Source: an uncultured Sphingomonadaceae bacterium
GTDB lineage: Bacteria; Pseudomonadota; Alphaproteobacteria; Sphingomonadales; Sphingomonadaceae
Direction of reading: 5' to 3'
Assembly (NCBI GenBank): GCA_947495985.1
Contig: CANMBD010000001.1
Span: 1 to 64,000 of the forward strand
DNA length: 64,000 nucleotides
Shown: piece after piece, positions 32,806-41,574 of the stretch
How positions within the stretch are numbered: the stretch's first letter is position 1
How the letters are laid out: each line of letters begins with the position of its first letter
Notes under the pieces: model-generated
Seen by the model: the letters and a program-made list of their open reading frames with translations, nothing else
Databases searched by the model: none
What the model was told of the DNA's origin: nothing
Translations under genes and position numbers: made by a program

Positions 32806-33816
32806 ATGACAGTATCAGAAGTTTTGCAGACCGAAATGACAGCGGTAGCGATTAGCGAACCGGGCGGGCCGGATGTTCTGAAGCCGGAAACGATGGCCGT
32901 TCCACAGCCTGCCGCTGGCGAAGTTTTGATCAAAGTTGCAGCGGCCGGTGTCAATCGTCCCGATGTGGTTCAGCGTATGGGGCTCTATCCGGCTCCTCCA
33001 GGCGCATCTCCGCTGCCGGGTCTGGAAGTATCCGGTGTGGTTGTTGCGCTTGGCCAAGGCGTGGAACCGGAATGGATGGGGCGTAAGATATGCGCTTTGA
33101 CCAATGGCGGCGGCTATGCAGAATTCTGCGTGGCTCCAATGGGACAGTGCCTTCCCGTTCCGGACAGCCTGACCATGGAAGAAGCGGCGGCCTTGCCGGA
33201 AACATTGTTCACTGTGTGGAGCAATCTGTTCAACCGGGGCTTTGCGCGTGAAGATGAAACGGTATTGGTCCACGGCGGCACCAGCGGGATCGGTACGATG
33301 GCGATCATGCTGGGCAAGCTGTTTGGGTTGAATGTGATTGTTACTTGTGGTTCCGATCAGAAATGTACGGCTGCAAAAACCATAGGTGCGGACCACGCCA
33401 TCAACTATAAAAGCCAGGATTTTGTCGAAGAGATTAAGAAGATCACCGGCGGGCAGGGAGTTGAAGTGGTTCTGGATATGGTTGCCGGTGACTATGTACC
33501 GCTTAACCTCAACTGCCTGAAGGAAGACGGTCGGCATGTCACAATCGCTGTACAGGGCGGCATGACAGCCACCTTGAACATGGCGCAGGTCATGATGAAG
33601 CGATTGACCCTGACCGGATCAACATTGCGCCCGCAATCGGCTGATCGCAAGGCGCTTCTTGCCGACGAACTTTATCGTTATGTCTGGCCGGATATTGAGG
33701 CGGGCAAGTTGAAACCGGTAATGGATGAAACATTCGCGCTTGCCGATGCTGCCAAGGCGCATGCGCACATGGAAGCGGGTGATCATATCGGGAAGATTAT
33801 TTTGAAAGTGGAATAA
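32806..33816 (+). CDS. NAD(P)H-dependent quinone oxidoreductase (zinc-independent MDR, PIG3-like)
   Basis: 336 residues. The GroES-like N-terminal half has AAGVNRPDVVQRMGLYPAPP and LPGLEVSGVVVALG. The Rossmann half has the nucleotide motif VLVHGGTSGIGTMAIML and the quinone oxidoreductase signature DMVAGDYVPLNLNCLKEDGR. No catalytic zinc cysteines. Likely reduces quinones or enones with NADPH in the cytoplasm. ATG 32806 has GGGGCAG upstream; ATG 32836 is possible. A NUDIX gene follows after 3 bases, suggesting an operon. Confidence 0.9.
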   Translation: MTVSEVLQTEMTAVAISEPGGPDVLKPETMAVPQPAAGEVLIKVAAAGVNRPDVVQRMGLYPAPPGASPLPGLEVSGVVVALGQGVEPEWMGRKICALTNGGGYAEFCVAPMGQCLPVPDSLTMEEAAALPETLFTVWSNLFNRGFAREDETVLVHGGTSGIGTMAIMLGKLFGLNVIVTCGSDQKCTAAKTIGADHAINYKSQDFVEEIKKITGGQGVEVVLDMVAGDYVPLNLNCLKEDGRHVTIAVQGGMTATLNMAQVMMKRLTLTGSTLRPQSADRKALLADELYRYVWPDIEAGKLKPVMDETFALADAAKAHAHMEAGDHIGKIILKVE

Positions 33817-33819
33817 CAG

Positions 33820-34242
33820 ATGGACGAGAATATCGACTTTCACGGCGCAAAGGCGGCGCTATTTGTCGATGATAAACTGCTCGTCTATCGCCGTGATAAT
33901 AATCCCGAAATTCCCTTTCCGGACATGTGGGATCTGCCCGGAGGCGGCCGCGAAAACGGGGAAAGTGGCGCAGAGTGCGTTGCCCGGGAAACCTTTGAAG
34001 AATTCGGCATAATGGTCGATATTGTGGCGCTTGACTATGTCCAGAATTACGAAAACTGGCGGGGTGGAAACAGCCGGAGAGCTCTCTTTTTTGCCGGTCA
34101 ACTCTCTTCCAGCCAGGTGGATGCTATTGTCTTCGGTGATGAAGGGCAGCACTGGTGTCTCATGGCGGTTAGAGACTTTCTGGAAAGCAGTCAGGCCGTG
34201 CCGCATTTGCAGGATCGATTGCGTCACTATCTCGCGGTCTAG
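33820..34242 (+). CDS. NUDIX hydrolase
   Basis: 140 residues with a complete Nudix box at residues 42-64: GGRENGE...RETFEEFGI (G-x5-E-x7-RE-U-x-EE-x-G-U), which binds Mg2+ and cleaves nucleoside diphosphates linked to other moieties. MWDLPGGGRENGE begins the box. The substrate cannot be predicted. It follows the quinone oxidoreductase by 3 bases. Confidence 0.92.
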   Translation: MDENIDFHGAKAALFVDDKLLVYRRDNNPEIPFPDMWDLPGGGRENGESGAECVARETFEEFGIMVDIVALDYVQNYENWRGGNSRRALFFAGQLSSSQVDAIVFGDEGQHWCLMAVRDFLESSQAVPHLQDRLRHYLAV

Positions 34243-34354
34243 GCCAAAGAAACGGGCCGGTTTCTGTAAATAAAGGGTCACAAAACGGGAATCATCCTGT
34301 CATATTCGCGGGTTATAGGCCGGGTCTATGGATAGCTTCCATAGGAGTGCGAAG

Positions 34355-35269
34355 ATGGCCAAACAATTTCCGCCGATTTCTACATCTGATATCCCGTTGC
34401 TGGACGCAGACCACTATGAGGCGCGGCTGACCCGGCAGCCACGCGTCAATCCGGCGGACAGGACACGATACCGGACCATTTGGATTTCCGACATTCACCT
34501 CGGCACCCGCGGCTGCAACGCCGATATGCTGATCGATTTTCTGGACCATGTCGACAGCAATACGCTTTACCTGGTTGGGGATATTATTGACGGCTGGCGG
34601 CTGAAGAAGAAATTTTACTGGCCGGACGGGCATAATGACATCATCTGGCGGATATTGAAACGCGCCAAACGGGACACTCGGATTGTCTATATACCCGGCA
34701 ACCATGATGAAATGTTCCGGCAGTTCACCGGCCTGAATTTCGGCGGCGTGGAAATCCGGCGGCATGCCATTCATGAAACTGCCGATGGTCGCCGGCTGTT
34801 GGTCATGCATGGTGATGAGTTTGATACGGTAATGCTGGCGCACCGCTGGCTCGCCTTTGTCGGTGACGCCGCCTACACGACATTGATGCGACTCAACTGG
34901 CTCGTCAACAAGTTCCGCCAGCGCATGGGTTTGCCTTATTGGTCGCTGTCCAAAGTCGCCAAGCACAAGGTGAAAAATGCGGTTGAATTTATCGGGCGCT
35001 TTGAAGAGCTGGTCGCCAAAGCTGCTGGCAATCGCGGTGTTGATGGTGTGGTTTGCGGCCACATTCACACTGCCGAGATGCGCGAGATCAAAGGCATCGA
35101 ATATTATAACGATGGCGACTGGGTCGAAGGGTGCACGGCTTTGGTTGAATGCGATGACGGAACCATGGAGATTCTCCACTGGGCTGATGAGATTAAGGCG
35201 CGTGAGGCAAGGCGCGGCCAACCGATGAATCTGAAAACTGTGAAGGGCAATCTGGAGCAGGCGGCATGA
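34355..35269 (+). CDS. UDP-2,3-diacylglucosamine diphosphatase-like metallophosphoesterase
   Basis: 304 residues with all calcineurin-type motifs: ISDIHLGTRGCN, VGDIIDGWR, PGNHDEMFRQ, MHGDEFD and CGHIHTAE. The arrangement resembles LpxH-like enzymes that cleave UDP-diacylglucosamine in lipid A synthesis. Many alphaproteobacteria use LpxI for that step, so this one may act on another nucleotide-linked lipid. AGGAG precedes ATG 34355. The stop overlaps the glycosyltransferase start (ATGA), pairing it with a glycolipid pathway. Confidence 0.85.
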   Translation: MAKQFPPISTSDIPLLDADHYEARLTRQPRVNPADRTRYRTIWISDIHLGTRGCNADMLIDFLDHVDSNTLYLVGDIIDGWRLKKKFYWPDGHNDIIWRILKRAKRDTRIVYIPGNHDEMFRQFTGLNFGGVEIRRHAIHETADGRRLLVMHGDEFDTVMLAHRWLAFVGDAAYTTLMRLNWLVNKFRQRMGLPYWSLSKVAKHKVKNAVEFIGRFEELVAKAAGNRGVDGVVCGHIHTAEMREIKGIEYYNDGDWVEGCTALVECDDGTMEILHWADEIKAREARRGQPMNLKTVKGNLEQAA

Positions 35270-36330
35270 AAATCGCGCTGGTAACCGACGCTTGGCATCC
35301 TCAGGTTAACGGAGTCGTCCGCACATTGGATACGGTTATCGGGATATTGCGCCAATGGGGGCATGAGGTGCTGGTTATCTCGCCGGACCAATATCGTTCA
35401 GTTGCTGCTCCCAGCTATCCGGAAATCCGTCTGGCAATGACCCGCGCGCGTAGCGTTGGTCGGCGCATTGCTGCTTTTGAGGCTGACGCCGTGCACCTGG
35501 CAACAGAGGGTCCGCTATGCCTGTCTGCCCGGCGCTGGTGCCGGCGGAACAAGCGGCCGTTCACAACTGCCTATCATACACAGTTTCCCGAATATCTTGC
35601 CAAGCGCACGCATTTGTCACCGCGCATTTTCTGGCCGTATATCCGTTGGTTTCATGGCGCATCACAAGCAATCATGGTCTCGACCGACAGTGTGAGACAG
35701 CAACTGGTGAAGGAACGTTTGCCACAAGTGCATCATTGGAGCCGCGGCGTTGATCTTGGCAATTTCTCACCGGATGCGCCTGCTCCGAAAATGTTCGATG
35801 ATCTGCTGCGCCCGATCCAGCTCTATGTCGGCCGCGTTGCAGTTGAAAAGAATATTGAGGCTTTTTTGCAAACAGATCAGCCGGGGAGCCGGGTAGTTGT
35901 TGGCGATGGCCCTGCGCTGGATGATTTGCGAGAGCGTTATCCCGACGCACATTTTCTGGGCCGGAAATCGGGTAGGGAGCTTGCCGGTTGTTATGCCGGA
36001 GCCGATGTTTTTGTGTTCCCGAGTAGAACGGACACATTCGGACTGGTTCTCATAGAGGCGCTGGCATGTGGTACGCCGGTCGCGGCCTTTCCTGTCACAG
36101 GGCCGGTCGATATACTGACTGAAAAAAGTGGCGTCATGGCCGAAAGGCTTGATAGGGCCATTGCCGATGCACAGCATTTGCGATCGGACGACTGTTTGAA
36201 GCGCGCCGCGCATTTTAGCTGGACGGCAAGCGCGCGACAGTTTCTGGAAGGCCTGGCACAAATCGAACCAGAGGAGACGGTTCGCCTGTCACGCCGTTTC
36301 ATTGCCAAGGCCATTTTTGCCAGAGCTTGA
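35266..36330 (+). CDS. GT4-family glycosyltransferase
   Basis: 354 residues with GT-B fold. The N-terminal domain starts MKIALVTDAWHPQVNGVVRT. The donor-binding half has YVGRVAVEKNIEAF and the E-x7-E motif PSRTDTFGLVLIEALACGTP. Similar to GDP-mannose-dependent alpha-mannosyl- and lipid glycosyltransferases (SqdX/MgtA-like). It shares a 4-base overlap with the phosphoesterase, so together they probably make an envelope glycolipid. Exact sugar unknown. Confidence 0.9.
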   Translation: MKIALVTDAWHPQVNGVVRTLDTVIGILRQWGHEVLVISPDQYRSVAAPSYPEIRLAMTRARSVGRRIAAFEADAVHLATEGPLCLSARRWCRRNKRPFTTAYHTQFPEYLAKRTHLSPRIFWPYIRWFHGASQAIMVSTDSVRQQLVKERLPQVHHWSRGVDLGNFSPDAPAPKMFDDLLRPIQLYVGRVAVEKNIEAFLQTDQPGSRVVVGDGPALDDLRERYPDAHFLGRKSGRELAGCYAGADVFVFPSRTDTFGLVLIEALACGTPVAAFPVTGPVDILTEKSGVMAERLDRAIADAQHLRSDDCLKRAAHFSWTASARQFLEGLAQIEPEETVRLSRRFIAKAIFARA

Positions 36331-36369
36331 GCCTTGAGCAGCTAAAAATGCATGGCTAGACCAAATATC

Positions 36370-36398
36370 TTGCCGACTCTTTCGATATCCCCTACATA
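36370..36398 (+). promoter_or_regulatory. Candidate trcR promoter
   Basis: TTGCCG (36370-36375), 17-base spacer, TACATA (36393-36398). Transcription would begin near 36405, just before a hairpin in the leader. Confidence 0.4.
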
Positions 36399-36411
36399 GG
36401 GCTCAACAACA

Positions 36412-36444
36412 GGCCGCTCCCGAAAGGGGTGGCCCTTATTTTTT
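36412..36444 (+). terminator. Terminator-shaped hairpin in the trcR leader
   Basis: GGCCGCTCC (36412-36420), loop CGAAA, GGGGTGGCC (36426-36434) with two G-U pairs, followed by CTTATTTTTTAT. It ends 15 bases before the trcR GTG. It may terminate the upstream glycosyltransferase operon or act as an attenuator in the trcR 5' UTR. Confidence 0.6.
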
Positions 36445-36459
36445 ATAAAGGACGCCGCC

Positions 36460-37182
36460 GTGGCCCAAGATAACCCAACTCCGCTAATGCCGCATGCAAC
36501 CGCAAGTTGGCTGGTTGACAATACCGGATTAAGCTTTGAGCAAATTGCTGAATTCTGCGGTATTCACATTCTCGAAGTGAATGCGATGGCCGATGATCTT
36601 GCTGGTTCCAAATATACCGGACGTGATCCTGTACAGGCGCATGAACTGACCAATGAGGAAATTGCGAAAGCCGAAGCTGATCCCGAATATCGGATGAAGC
36701 TTCAAAAAGGGCCTGAGCAGGTACGCCGAACCAAAGGGCCTCGCTATACGCCAGTGTCCAAGCGTCAGGATAAACCCGACGGCATTGCATGGCTGCTCCG
36801 CAATCATCCGGAAATTTCCGATGCGCAGGTTGGTAAACTGATCGGCACGACGCGCACTACCATCAACGCGATCCGCGACCGTGAGCACTGGAATATTGCC
36901 AATATTGTACCCAAAGATCCGGTTACGCTGGGCCTTTGTTCGCAACGTGAATTGGATGCAGTGGTCGCCAAAGCCGCGAAGAAAGCCGGCATTGAACCGG
37001 AAGTGCCCGAAGACAAGAAGCTGGGCGGCGACAAAGAAGCGCTTATCGCCGAACTGCATGAAGAGCGGGCACAGGCGGAGCGTGATGCCGAAGCTGCATT
37101 GGCCGCTGAATCCGGTGAAGAAGAAATTGCTTCAGAAGATCTGACTGCAGAAACGCTGTTTAAAGATAGCAAGGATAGCTAG
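36460..37182 (+). CDS. trcR: Cell-cycle transcriptional regulator TrcR (DUF1013)
   Basis: 240 residues with a GTG start and AAAGGACG upstream. The alphaproteobacterial DUF1013 pattern is clear: ATASWLVDNTGLSFEQIAEF, CGIHILEVNAMADDLA, KRQDKPDGIAWLLRNHPEIS and DAQVGKLIGTTRTTINAIRD, the second being a helix-turn-helix-like unit. The C-terminus is a long charged helix. The family is known as TrcR, a transcription factor near-universal and often essential in alphaproteobacteria. Preceded by a hairpin plus T-run. Confidence 0.93.
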   Translation: MAQDNPTPLMPHATASWLVDNTGLSFEQIAEFCGIHILEVNAMADDLAGSKYTGRDPVQAHELTNEEIAKAEADPEYRMKLQKGPEQVRRTKGPRYTPVSKRQDKPDGIAWLLRNHPEISDAQVGKLIGTTRTTINAIRDREHWNIANIVPKDPVTLGLCSQRELDAVVAKAAKKAGIEPEVPEDKKLGGDKEALIAELHEERAQAERDAEAALAAESGEEEIASEDLTAETLFKDSKDS

Positions 37183-37260
37183 GTGAAAGCAGTGTTTGAG
37201 ATTTTGTGTTTCGCATGAAGGGTGGAAGACAGTCTCGGCAACGCTAGGCTAGTACCAAAC

Positions 37261-37276
37261 TTAATCGATTGATTAA
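37261..37276. promoter_or_regulatory. Palindromic operator candidate TTAATC-N4-GATTAA
   Basis: TTAATCGATTGATTAA, perfect half-sites around a 4-base centre. It lies 43 bases before the MBL hydrolase ATG. The same half-sites and spacing occur at 39902-39917 before the first Baeyer-Villiger monooxygenase, suggesting a shared TetR-like repressor. Confidence 0.6.
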
Positions 37277-37318
37277 ATTTGGTTGCACCTCTTTGCGGCG
37301 CCGGTCTATGATCTTGTC

Positions 37319-38434
37319 ATGGATGTCCCCACAAAATCTCCCGCTTATGATGCAACGCTGGCCGATCATGGCTTTGAACCTATTGAAGCGGAGGGGCTGA
37401 CCTATCCGCTAGGCGCGTTCGAGCCGAAATATGGCGAATATTTTGAATTGATGCCCGGCATCGGCTGGACCCGCACGCCGGTTCCCGGGCCGCTTGGGCA
37501 TATAAACAATTGGGTGTTGGATGACGTGCACCCAGATGGAAGTCCGGGCTTTGCAATTGTCGATACCGGCCTGTTCATGCCCGCGGTCATTGAATCGTGG
37601 AAAACGCTTTTTAAAACCGGCCTCAATGGCAAGACGGCCACCAAGATTGTTGTCACCCATTTTCACCCGGACCATGTTGGCTGTGCGGGCTGGCTCGCCA
37701 ACCGGTTCAAGGCTCCCGTACATATGAACCGTACCGAATGGCTGTTGGCGCGAATGCTGACCGCTGATGTCAGCGAAGATGTACCGCAAGAAGCGATTGA
37801 TGAATGGCGGTTTGCGGGATGGGACGAAGCGCTTATCAAGGAGAAATGCGAAGGCGGCTGGGGACGGTTTGCAAGGGCCGTTTCACGTTTGCCCACCGGA
37901 CATATCCGCATGGATGAGGGCGATAGCCTGACCATCGGCGACAATGACTGGCGGGTGATGATCGGGCGCGGCCATACACCGGAACATGCCTGCCTGATCG
38001 ATGATGCCAGTCACGTCATGATTTCCGGTGACCAGATATTGCCGCGTATTACATCCAATATCTCGGTGATGCTCAGCGAACCGACGGCCGATCCCCTCGG
38101 CGAATGGTTGGCCAGCATAGACCGGTTTCGCACTGAAATTGATCCCAATCTGTTGGTGCTGCCCGCCCATGGCCGTCCGTTCAAGGGTGCACATCAACGG
38201 CTCGACACGCTGGCGCTGCGACATAATGAGGCGCTGGATGATCTTGCCGATGCACTGGCCCAGAAGCCGATGCGCGTGGTGGATAGTTTTCCGCTGCTGT
38301 TTTCCCGCCCGATTGGCAATGATGTGATCGGTATGGCGACAGGCGAGGCGATGGCGACGCTTCGCCATCTGGAATATACCGGCAGGGCAACGCATGACAT
38401 GAAAGACGGAACCGCCTGGTACAGCGCGGTTTGA
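37319..38434 (+). CDS. MBL-fold metallo-hydrolase
   Basis: 371 residues. The metallo-beta-lactamase motif VVTHFHPDHVGCAGW places zinc ligands at His114, His116, Asp118 and His119. IGRGHTPEHACLID and VMISGDQILPRITSNISV supply the next His and bridging Asp, and VLPAHGRPFKGAH the last His. Long C-terminal domain. Possible lactonase, thioesterase or glyoxalase-II-like enzyme. ATG 37319 is preferred over TTG 37283. A TTAATC-N4-GATTAA palindrome lies upstream. Confidence 0.9.
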   Translation: MDVPTKSPAYDATLADHGFEPIEAEGLTYPLGAFEPKYGEYFELMPGIGWTRTPVPGPLGHINNWVLDDVHPDGSPGFAIVDTGLFMPAVIESWKTLFKTGLNGKTATKIVVTHFHPDHVGCAGWLANRFKAPVHMNRTEWLLARMLTADVSEDVPQEAIDEWRFAGWDEALIKEKCEGGWGRFARAVSRLPTGHIRMDEGDSLTIGDNDWRVMIGRGHTPEHACLIDDASHVMISGDQILPRITSNISVMLSEPTADPLGEWLASIDRFRTEIDPNLLVLPAHGRPFKGAHQRLDTLALRHNEALDDLADALAQKPMRVVDSFPLLFSRPIGNDVIGMATGEAMATLRHLEYTGRATHDMKDGTAWYSAV

Positions 38435-38478
38435 TCTAGCGCAAAGACAGCTGGTTTTTGCACGCATAAGTAGGGCTT

Positions 38479-39801
38479 ATGTGGAAATATTACCCCGAAC
38501 TGCTCGAACGCCCGGTCCCGCGCTATACAAGCTATCCGACCGCTGCCGACTTTCACGATGAAATTGGCGCGGATGATCTGGAGCAGGCCTTGGCGGACGT
38601 CCGGCTATGTGACGATATCTCGCTATATGTGCACATTCCCTATTGCGAACAGATCTGCTGGTATTGCGGCTGTAACACCGGAAAGGCAAACCGTATGCAG
38701 CGGTTAGCCGCTTATATGGACGCACTATCTGCAGAAATTGATCTGGTGTCGCGTAAACTCGGTAAACGTGGCCGCGTGAAGCGCATCGCCTTTGGCGGCG
38801 GTAGTCCCAATGCTTTATGTGCTGATGATTTTTCTGATTTGCTGGGCCACCTGTTGACTGCCTTCCGATGCGATCAGCCGATATTATCGATCGAACTGGA
38901 CCCAAGAGGCTTTACGCCAGAATGGCGTAATCTGATCCGTGCGACGGAGATCCGAAACGTCAGCCTGGGCGTGCAGAGCTTTGATCCTGCCGTGCAGGCC
39001 GCCATTGGCCGTGTACAGCCCCTGGAAATGGTGACGCAGATGGTCACCGACCTTCGTGACGCAGAGGTTTTGTCGCTGAATTTTGACCTGATGTACGGCC
39101 TGCCCGGCCAGACAAAGGACATATTGGAAGAAACTTTACAGCAGACCGTTTGCCTGTTGCCCGAACGGATTGCTCTATTTGGATATGCCCATATACCCAC
39201 GCTCATCCCACGTCAGCGCCGGATTGATGATACATGCTTGCCGGATAGCAGGCAGCGGTTTGACATGGCCGCTTTCGGTTATGATTTTCTGACTAAAGCG
39301 GGTTATCAGCCCATCGGTTTCGATCATTTTGCGCTTCCCGGTGATCCTCTGGAGCGGGCAGGCGCTGACGCTATGGTTCGCCGTAACTTTCAGGGTTTCA
39401 CCGATGATCAGAGCAACATATTAATCGGACTAGGTGCTTCGGCGATTAGCGAATTTCCGGACCGTATTATTCAGAACCAGAAAAATACGGGACGCTATCG
39501 CAATTTGCTAGCGAATGGCCAGCTGCCAGCGAGTGTCGGGATAAGGCGAAGCCATGATAACCAAATCCATGGTGCGATCATTGAGCAGATATTGGCCAAT
39601 GGCGAAGCGGATCTTTCGCCTCTTGGCGATACGCAGAGTTATGCGGCCATGTTTGCGTCTTTCATAAATCGCGGGCTTGTTGAAATTGTCGGTCAAAAGT
39701 TGGTGCTTGATGCTTCGGCCAGACCCTATGCCCGAAGCATCGCGGCGGTATTTGATGAATTTAGAGGTCAAACCAGCGGGATGTTCAGTCAAGCAGTATA
39801 G
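38479..39801 (+). CDS. hemN: Oxygen-independent coproporphyrinogen III oxidase
   Basis: 440 residues. A radical SAM enzyme with the C-x3-C-x2-C cluster motif CEQICWYCGC (Cys56, Cys60, Cys63). FGGGSPNAL, IELDPRGF, VSLGVQSFDPAVQ and NFDLMYGLPGQTKDI are typical HemN segments, and VPRYTSYPTAADFH is the N-terminal HemN signature. It decarboxylates coproporphyrinogen III to protoporphyrinogen IX when oxygen is scarce. Length fits true HemN rather than HemW (about 380). A weak FNR-like half-site overlaps the upstream stop; see rejected items. Confidence 0.95.
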   Translation: MWKYYPELLERPVPRYTSYPTAADFHDEIGADDLEQALADVRLCDDISLYVHIPYCEQICWYCGCNTGKANRMQRLAAYMDALSAEIDLVSRKLGKRGRVKRIAFGGGSPNALCADDFSDLLGHLLTAFRCDQPILSIELDPRGFTPEWRNLIRATEIRNVSLGVQSFDPAVQAAIGRVQPLEMVTQMVTDLRDAEVLSLNFDLMYGLPGQTKDILEETLQQTVCLLPERIALFGYAHIPTLIPRQRRIDDTCLPDSRQRFDMAAFGYDFLTKAGYQPIGFDHFALPGDPLERAGADAMVRRNFQGFTDDQSNILIGLGASAISEFPDRIIQNQKNTGRYRNLLANGQLPASVGIRRSHDNQIHGAIIEQILANGEADLSPLGDTQSYAAMFASFINRGLVEIVGQKLVLDASARPYARSIAAVFDEFRGQTSGMFSQAV

Positions 39802-39901
39802 ATATCCGATGCCAGGACGCATCAGCGGCGTTTTCGCAAAATTGGCGATATTGCAGGCGGAAAATACCTGTTTTTCAGTGATAAGCCTTGGAACTTAAGC
39901 G

Positions 39902-39917
39902 TTAATCAGCTGATTAA
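39902..39917. promoter_or_regulatory. Perfect palindromic operator candidate upstream of the BVMO genes
   Basis: TTAATCAGCTGATTAA, a perfect 16-base palindrome with the same TTAATC/GATTAA half-sites and spacing as 37261-37276. It lies 62 bases before the ATG of the first monooxygenase. Confidence 0.65.
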
Positions 39918-39979
39918 ATTGTTATTTGCAACCTTGTCGCGGGAATGGCATAGTGAGGCAAAGCTGGGAGAGACGGCAA

Positions 39980-41518
39980 ATGGCTACGCAAACGTTGGAA
40001 AAAAGCGGCGGCGCTTCAGAAGCACCGGTAGAATCGGTGGATGTCCTGATTGTAGGGGCAGGCATTTCGGGTATCGGTATGGCCGTGCACCTGCGTGACA
40101 AATGTCCGGGCAAGAGCTTCGCTCTGGTTGAGCGCCGGGACGAAATTGGCGGAACATGGAACCTGTTCCAGTATCCCGGCATTCGCTCGGATAGCGACAT
40201 GCATACTCTGGGCTTTAATTTTGAACCGTGGACCGAGCAAAAAGCCATAGCTGACGGTCCGTCAATCATGAACTATCTTCACCGGATCAAGGCCAAGCAT
40301 GATCTGGAAAAGCATATCCATTTTGGTCACAAAGTCCTGTCTGCCAGTTGGTCGAGTGAAGATGCGCGCTGGACTGTAACCGCGGAGAAATCAGACGGTA
40401 GTCACGCGATTATGCATGCCAATTTCCTGTACATGGGTTCCGGCTATTATGATTATGATCAAGGCTATGATGCGCAAATAACCGGCATTGAAAATTTCAA
40501 GGGCGACGTTGTTCACCCGCAATTCTGGCCCAAGGATTTTGATTATAACGGCAAAAAGGTGGTTATCATTGGCAGTGGTGCGACGGCAGTGACCATCGTT
40601 CCTGTCATGGCAGAAAAAGCAGCCCATGTGACGATGCTCCAACGGACACCAACATGGTATTTTGCCCGGAATGCCAAAGATCATCTCGCCAATTTTCTGC
40701 GCAAGATCATGCCCGACCAATGGGCGTATAATATCATCCGTAAGAAAAACGTGTGGATGCAGGACCTGACCTTTAACATGGCCCGGAAAAAGCCTCAGAA
40801 AATCATCAAGAAGCTGGAAAAACCGCTCAAGAAAGAACTGGGCGATAAATATAACAAGGAAGATTACACGCCGCCTTATGGCCCCTGGGAGCAGCGCCTG
40901 TGCCTCGTTCCCGATAGCGACATGTTCAAAGCGATCAGTTCCGGTGCCGCAGACGTCAAGACGGGGCATATCGACACGGTCACAGCTGACGGTATCAAAT
41001 TGCAATCCGGCGAAACACTGGATGCGGATGTGATTGTTACGGCCACCGGTTTGAAGCTGGCCGTCGCCGGTAAGGTTGCGTTTGAGGTGGATGGCAAGCC
41101 GATCAACTTCCACGACCATTTCTATTATAAAGGCTGTATGTTCTCTGACATTCCGAACATGGCCATTGTCTTTGGCTATCTGAACGCATCATGGACATTG
41201 AAAGCCGATATTGTGTCGGAGTATACCTGCCGCCTGCTCAACCATATGGATGCAACGAGTACACGGATTGCAAATCCGGTACTGTCAGAAACGGTTGAAG
41301 AGGAAGAGCTGTTTGACTTTTCTTCGGGCTATATACAGCGCTCCATCAACGAACTGCCGCGCAACAGTACGAAAATGCCGTGGAAGCTCAATCAGGATTA
41401 TTTGTTCGATAAGAAGGTTCTGCTCAACGAAGCTGTGGATGATGGTGTCATCCAGTTCTACGGGCCGAACAGCCAGACAGTTGAGGATTCTGAACCTGCG
41501 CTCGAAGCGGCGGAGTAA
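39980..41518 (+). CDS. Baeyer-Villiger-type flavin monooxygenase (first of two)
   Basis: 512 residues. FAD-binding GAGISG (26-31), the GGTWNLFQYPGIRSDSD segment, the BVMO fingerprint FKGDVVHPQFWP (173-184, F-x-G-x3-H-x3-W-P) and the NADPH-binding GSGATA (198-203). Such enzymes insert oxygen beside a ketone to make an ester or lactone. GGGAGAG precedes ATG 39980; an upstream in-frame start at 39926 is unlikely. A close paralog follows 56 bases downstream. Confidence 0.93.
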   Translation: MATQTLEKSGGASEAPVESVDVLIVGAGISGIGMAVHLRDKCPGKSFALVERRDEIGGTWNLFQYPGIRSDSDMHTLGFNFEPWTEQKAIADGPSIMNYLHRIKAKHDLEKHIHFGHKVLSASWSSEDARWTVTAEKSDGSHAIMHANFLYMGSGYYDYDQGYDAQITGIENFKGDVVHPQFWPKDFDYNGKKVVIIGSGATAVTIVPVMAEKAAHVTMLQRTPTWYFARNAKDHLANFLRKIMPDQWAYNIIRKKNVWMQDLTFNMARKKPQKIIKKLEKPLKKELGDKYNKEDYTPPYGPWEQRLCLVPDSDMFKAISSGAADVKTGHIDTVTADGIKLQSGETLDADVIVTATGLKLAVAGKVAFEVDGKPINFHDHFYYKGCMFSDIPNMAIVFGYLNASWTLKADIVSEYTCRLLNHMDATSTRIANPVLSETVEEEELFDFSSGYIQRSINELPRNSTKMPWKLNQDYLFDKKVLLNEAVDDGVIQFYGPNSQTVEDSEPALEAAE

Positions 41519-41574
41519 ATGCAGTTTCCATATCCAGACCTTGTAATTAACATCAATGTAAGTAAATAGGTCAT

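Noticed and set aside
34313..35221. Minus-strand open frame of about 300 codons
   Set aside because: Mirror of the metallophosphoesterase gene, which carries all five expected motifs.
38431..38446. Possible FNR/FixK box (TTGATCTAGCGCAA) upstream of hemN
   Set aside because: The first half-site is good but the second has two mismatches of five and it overlaps the preceding stop codon. Oxygen control of hemN would make sense, but the match is too weak.
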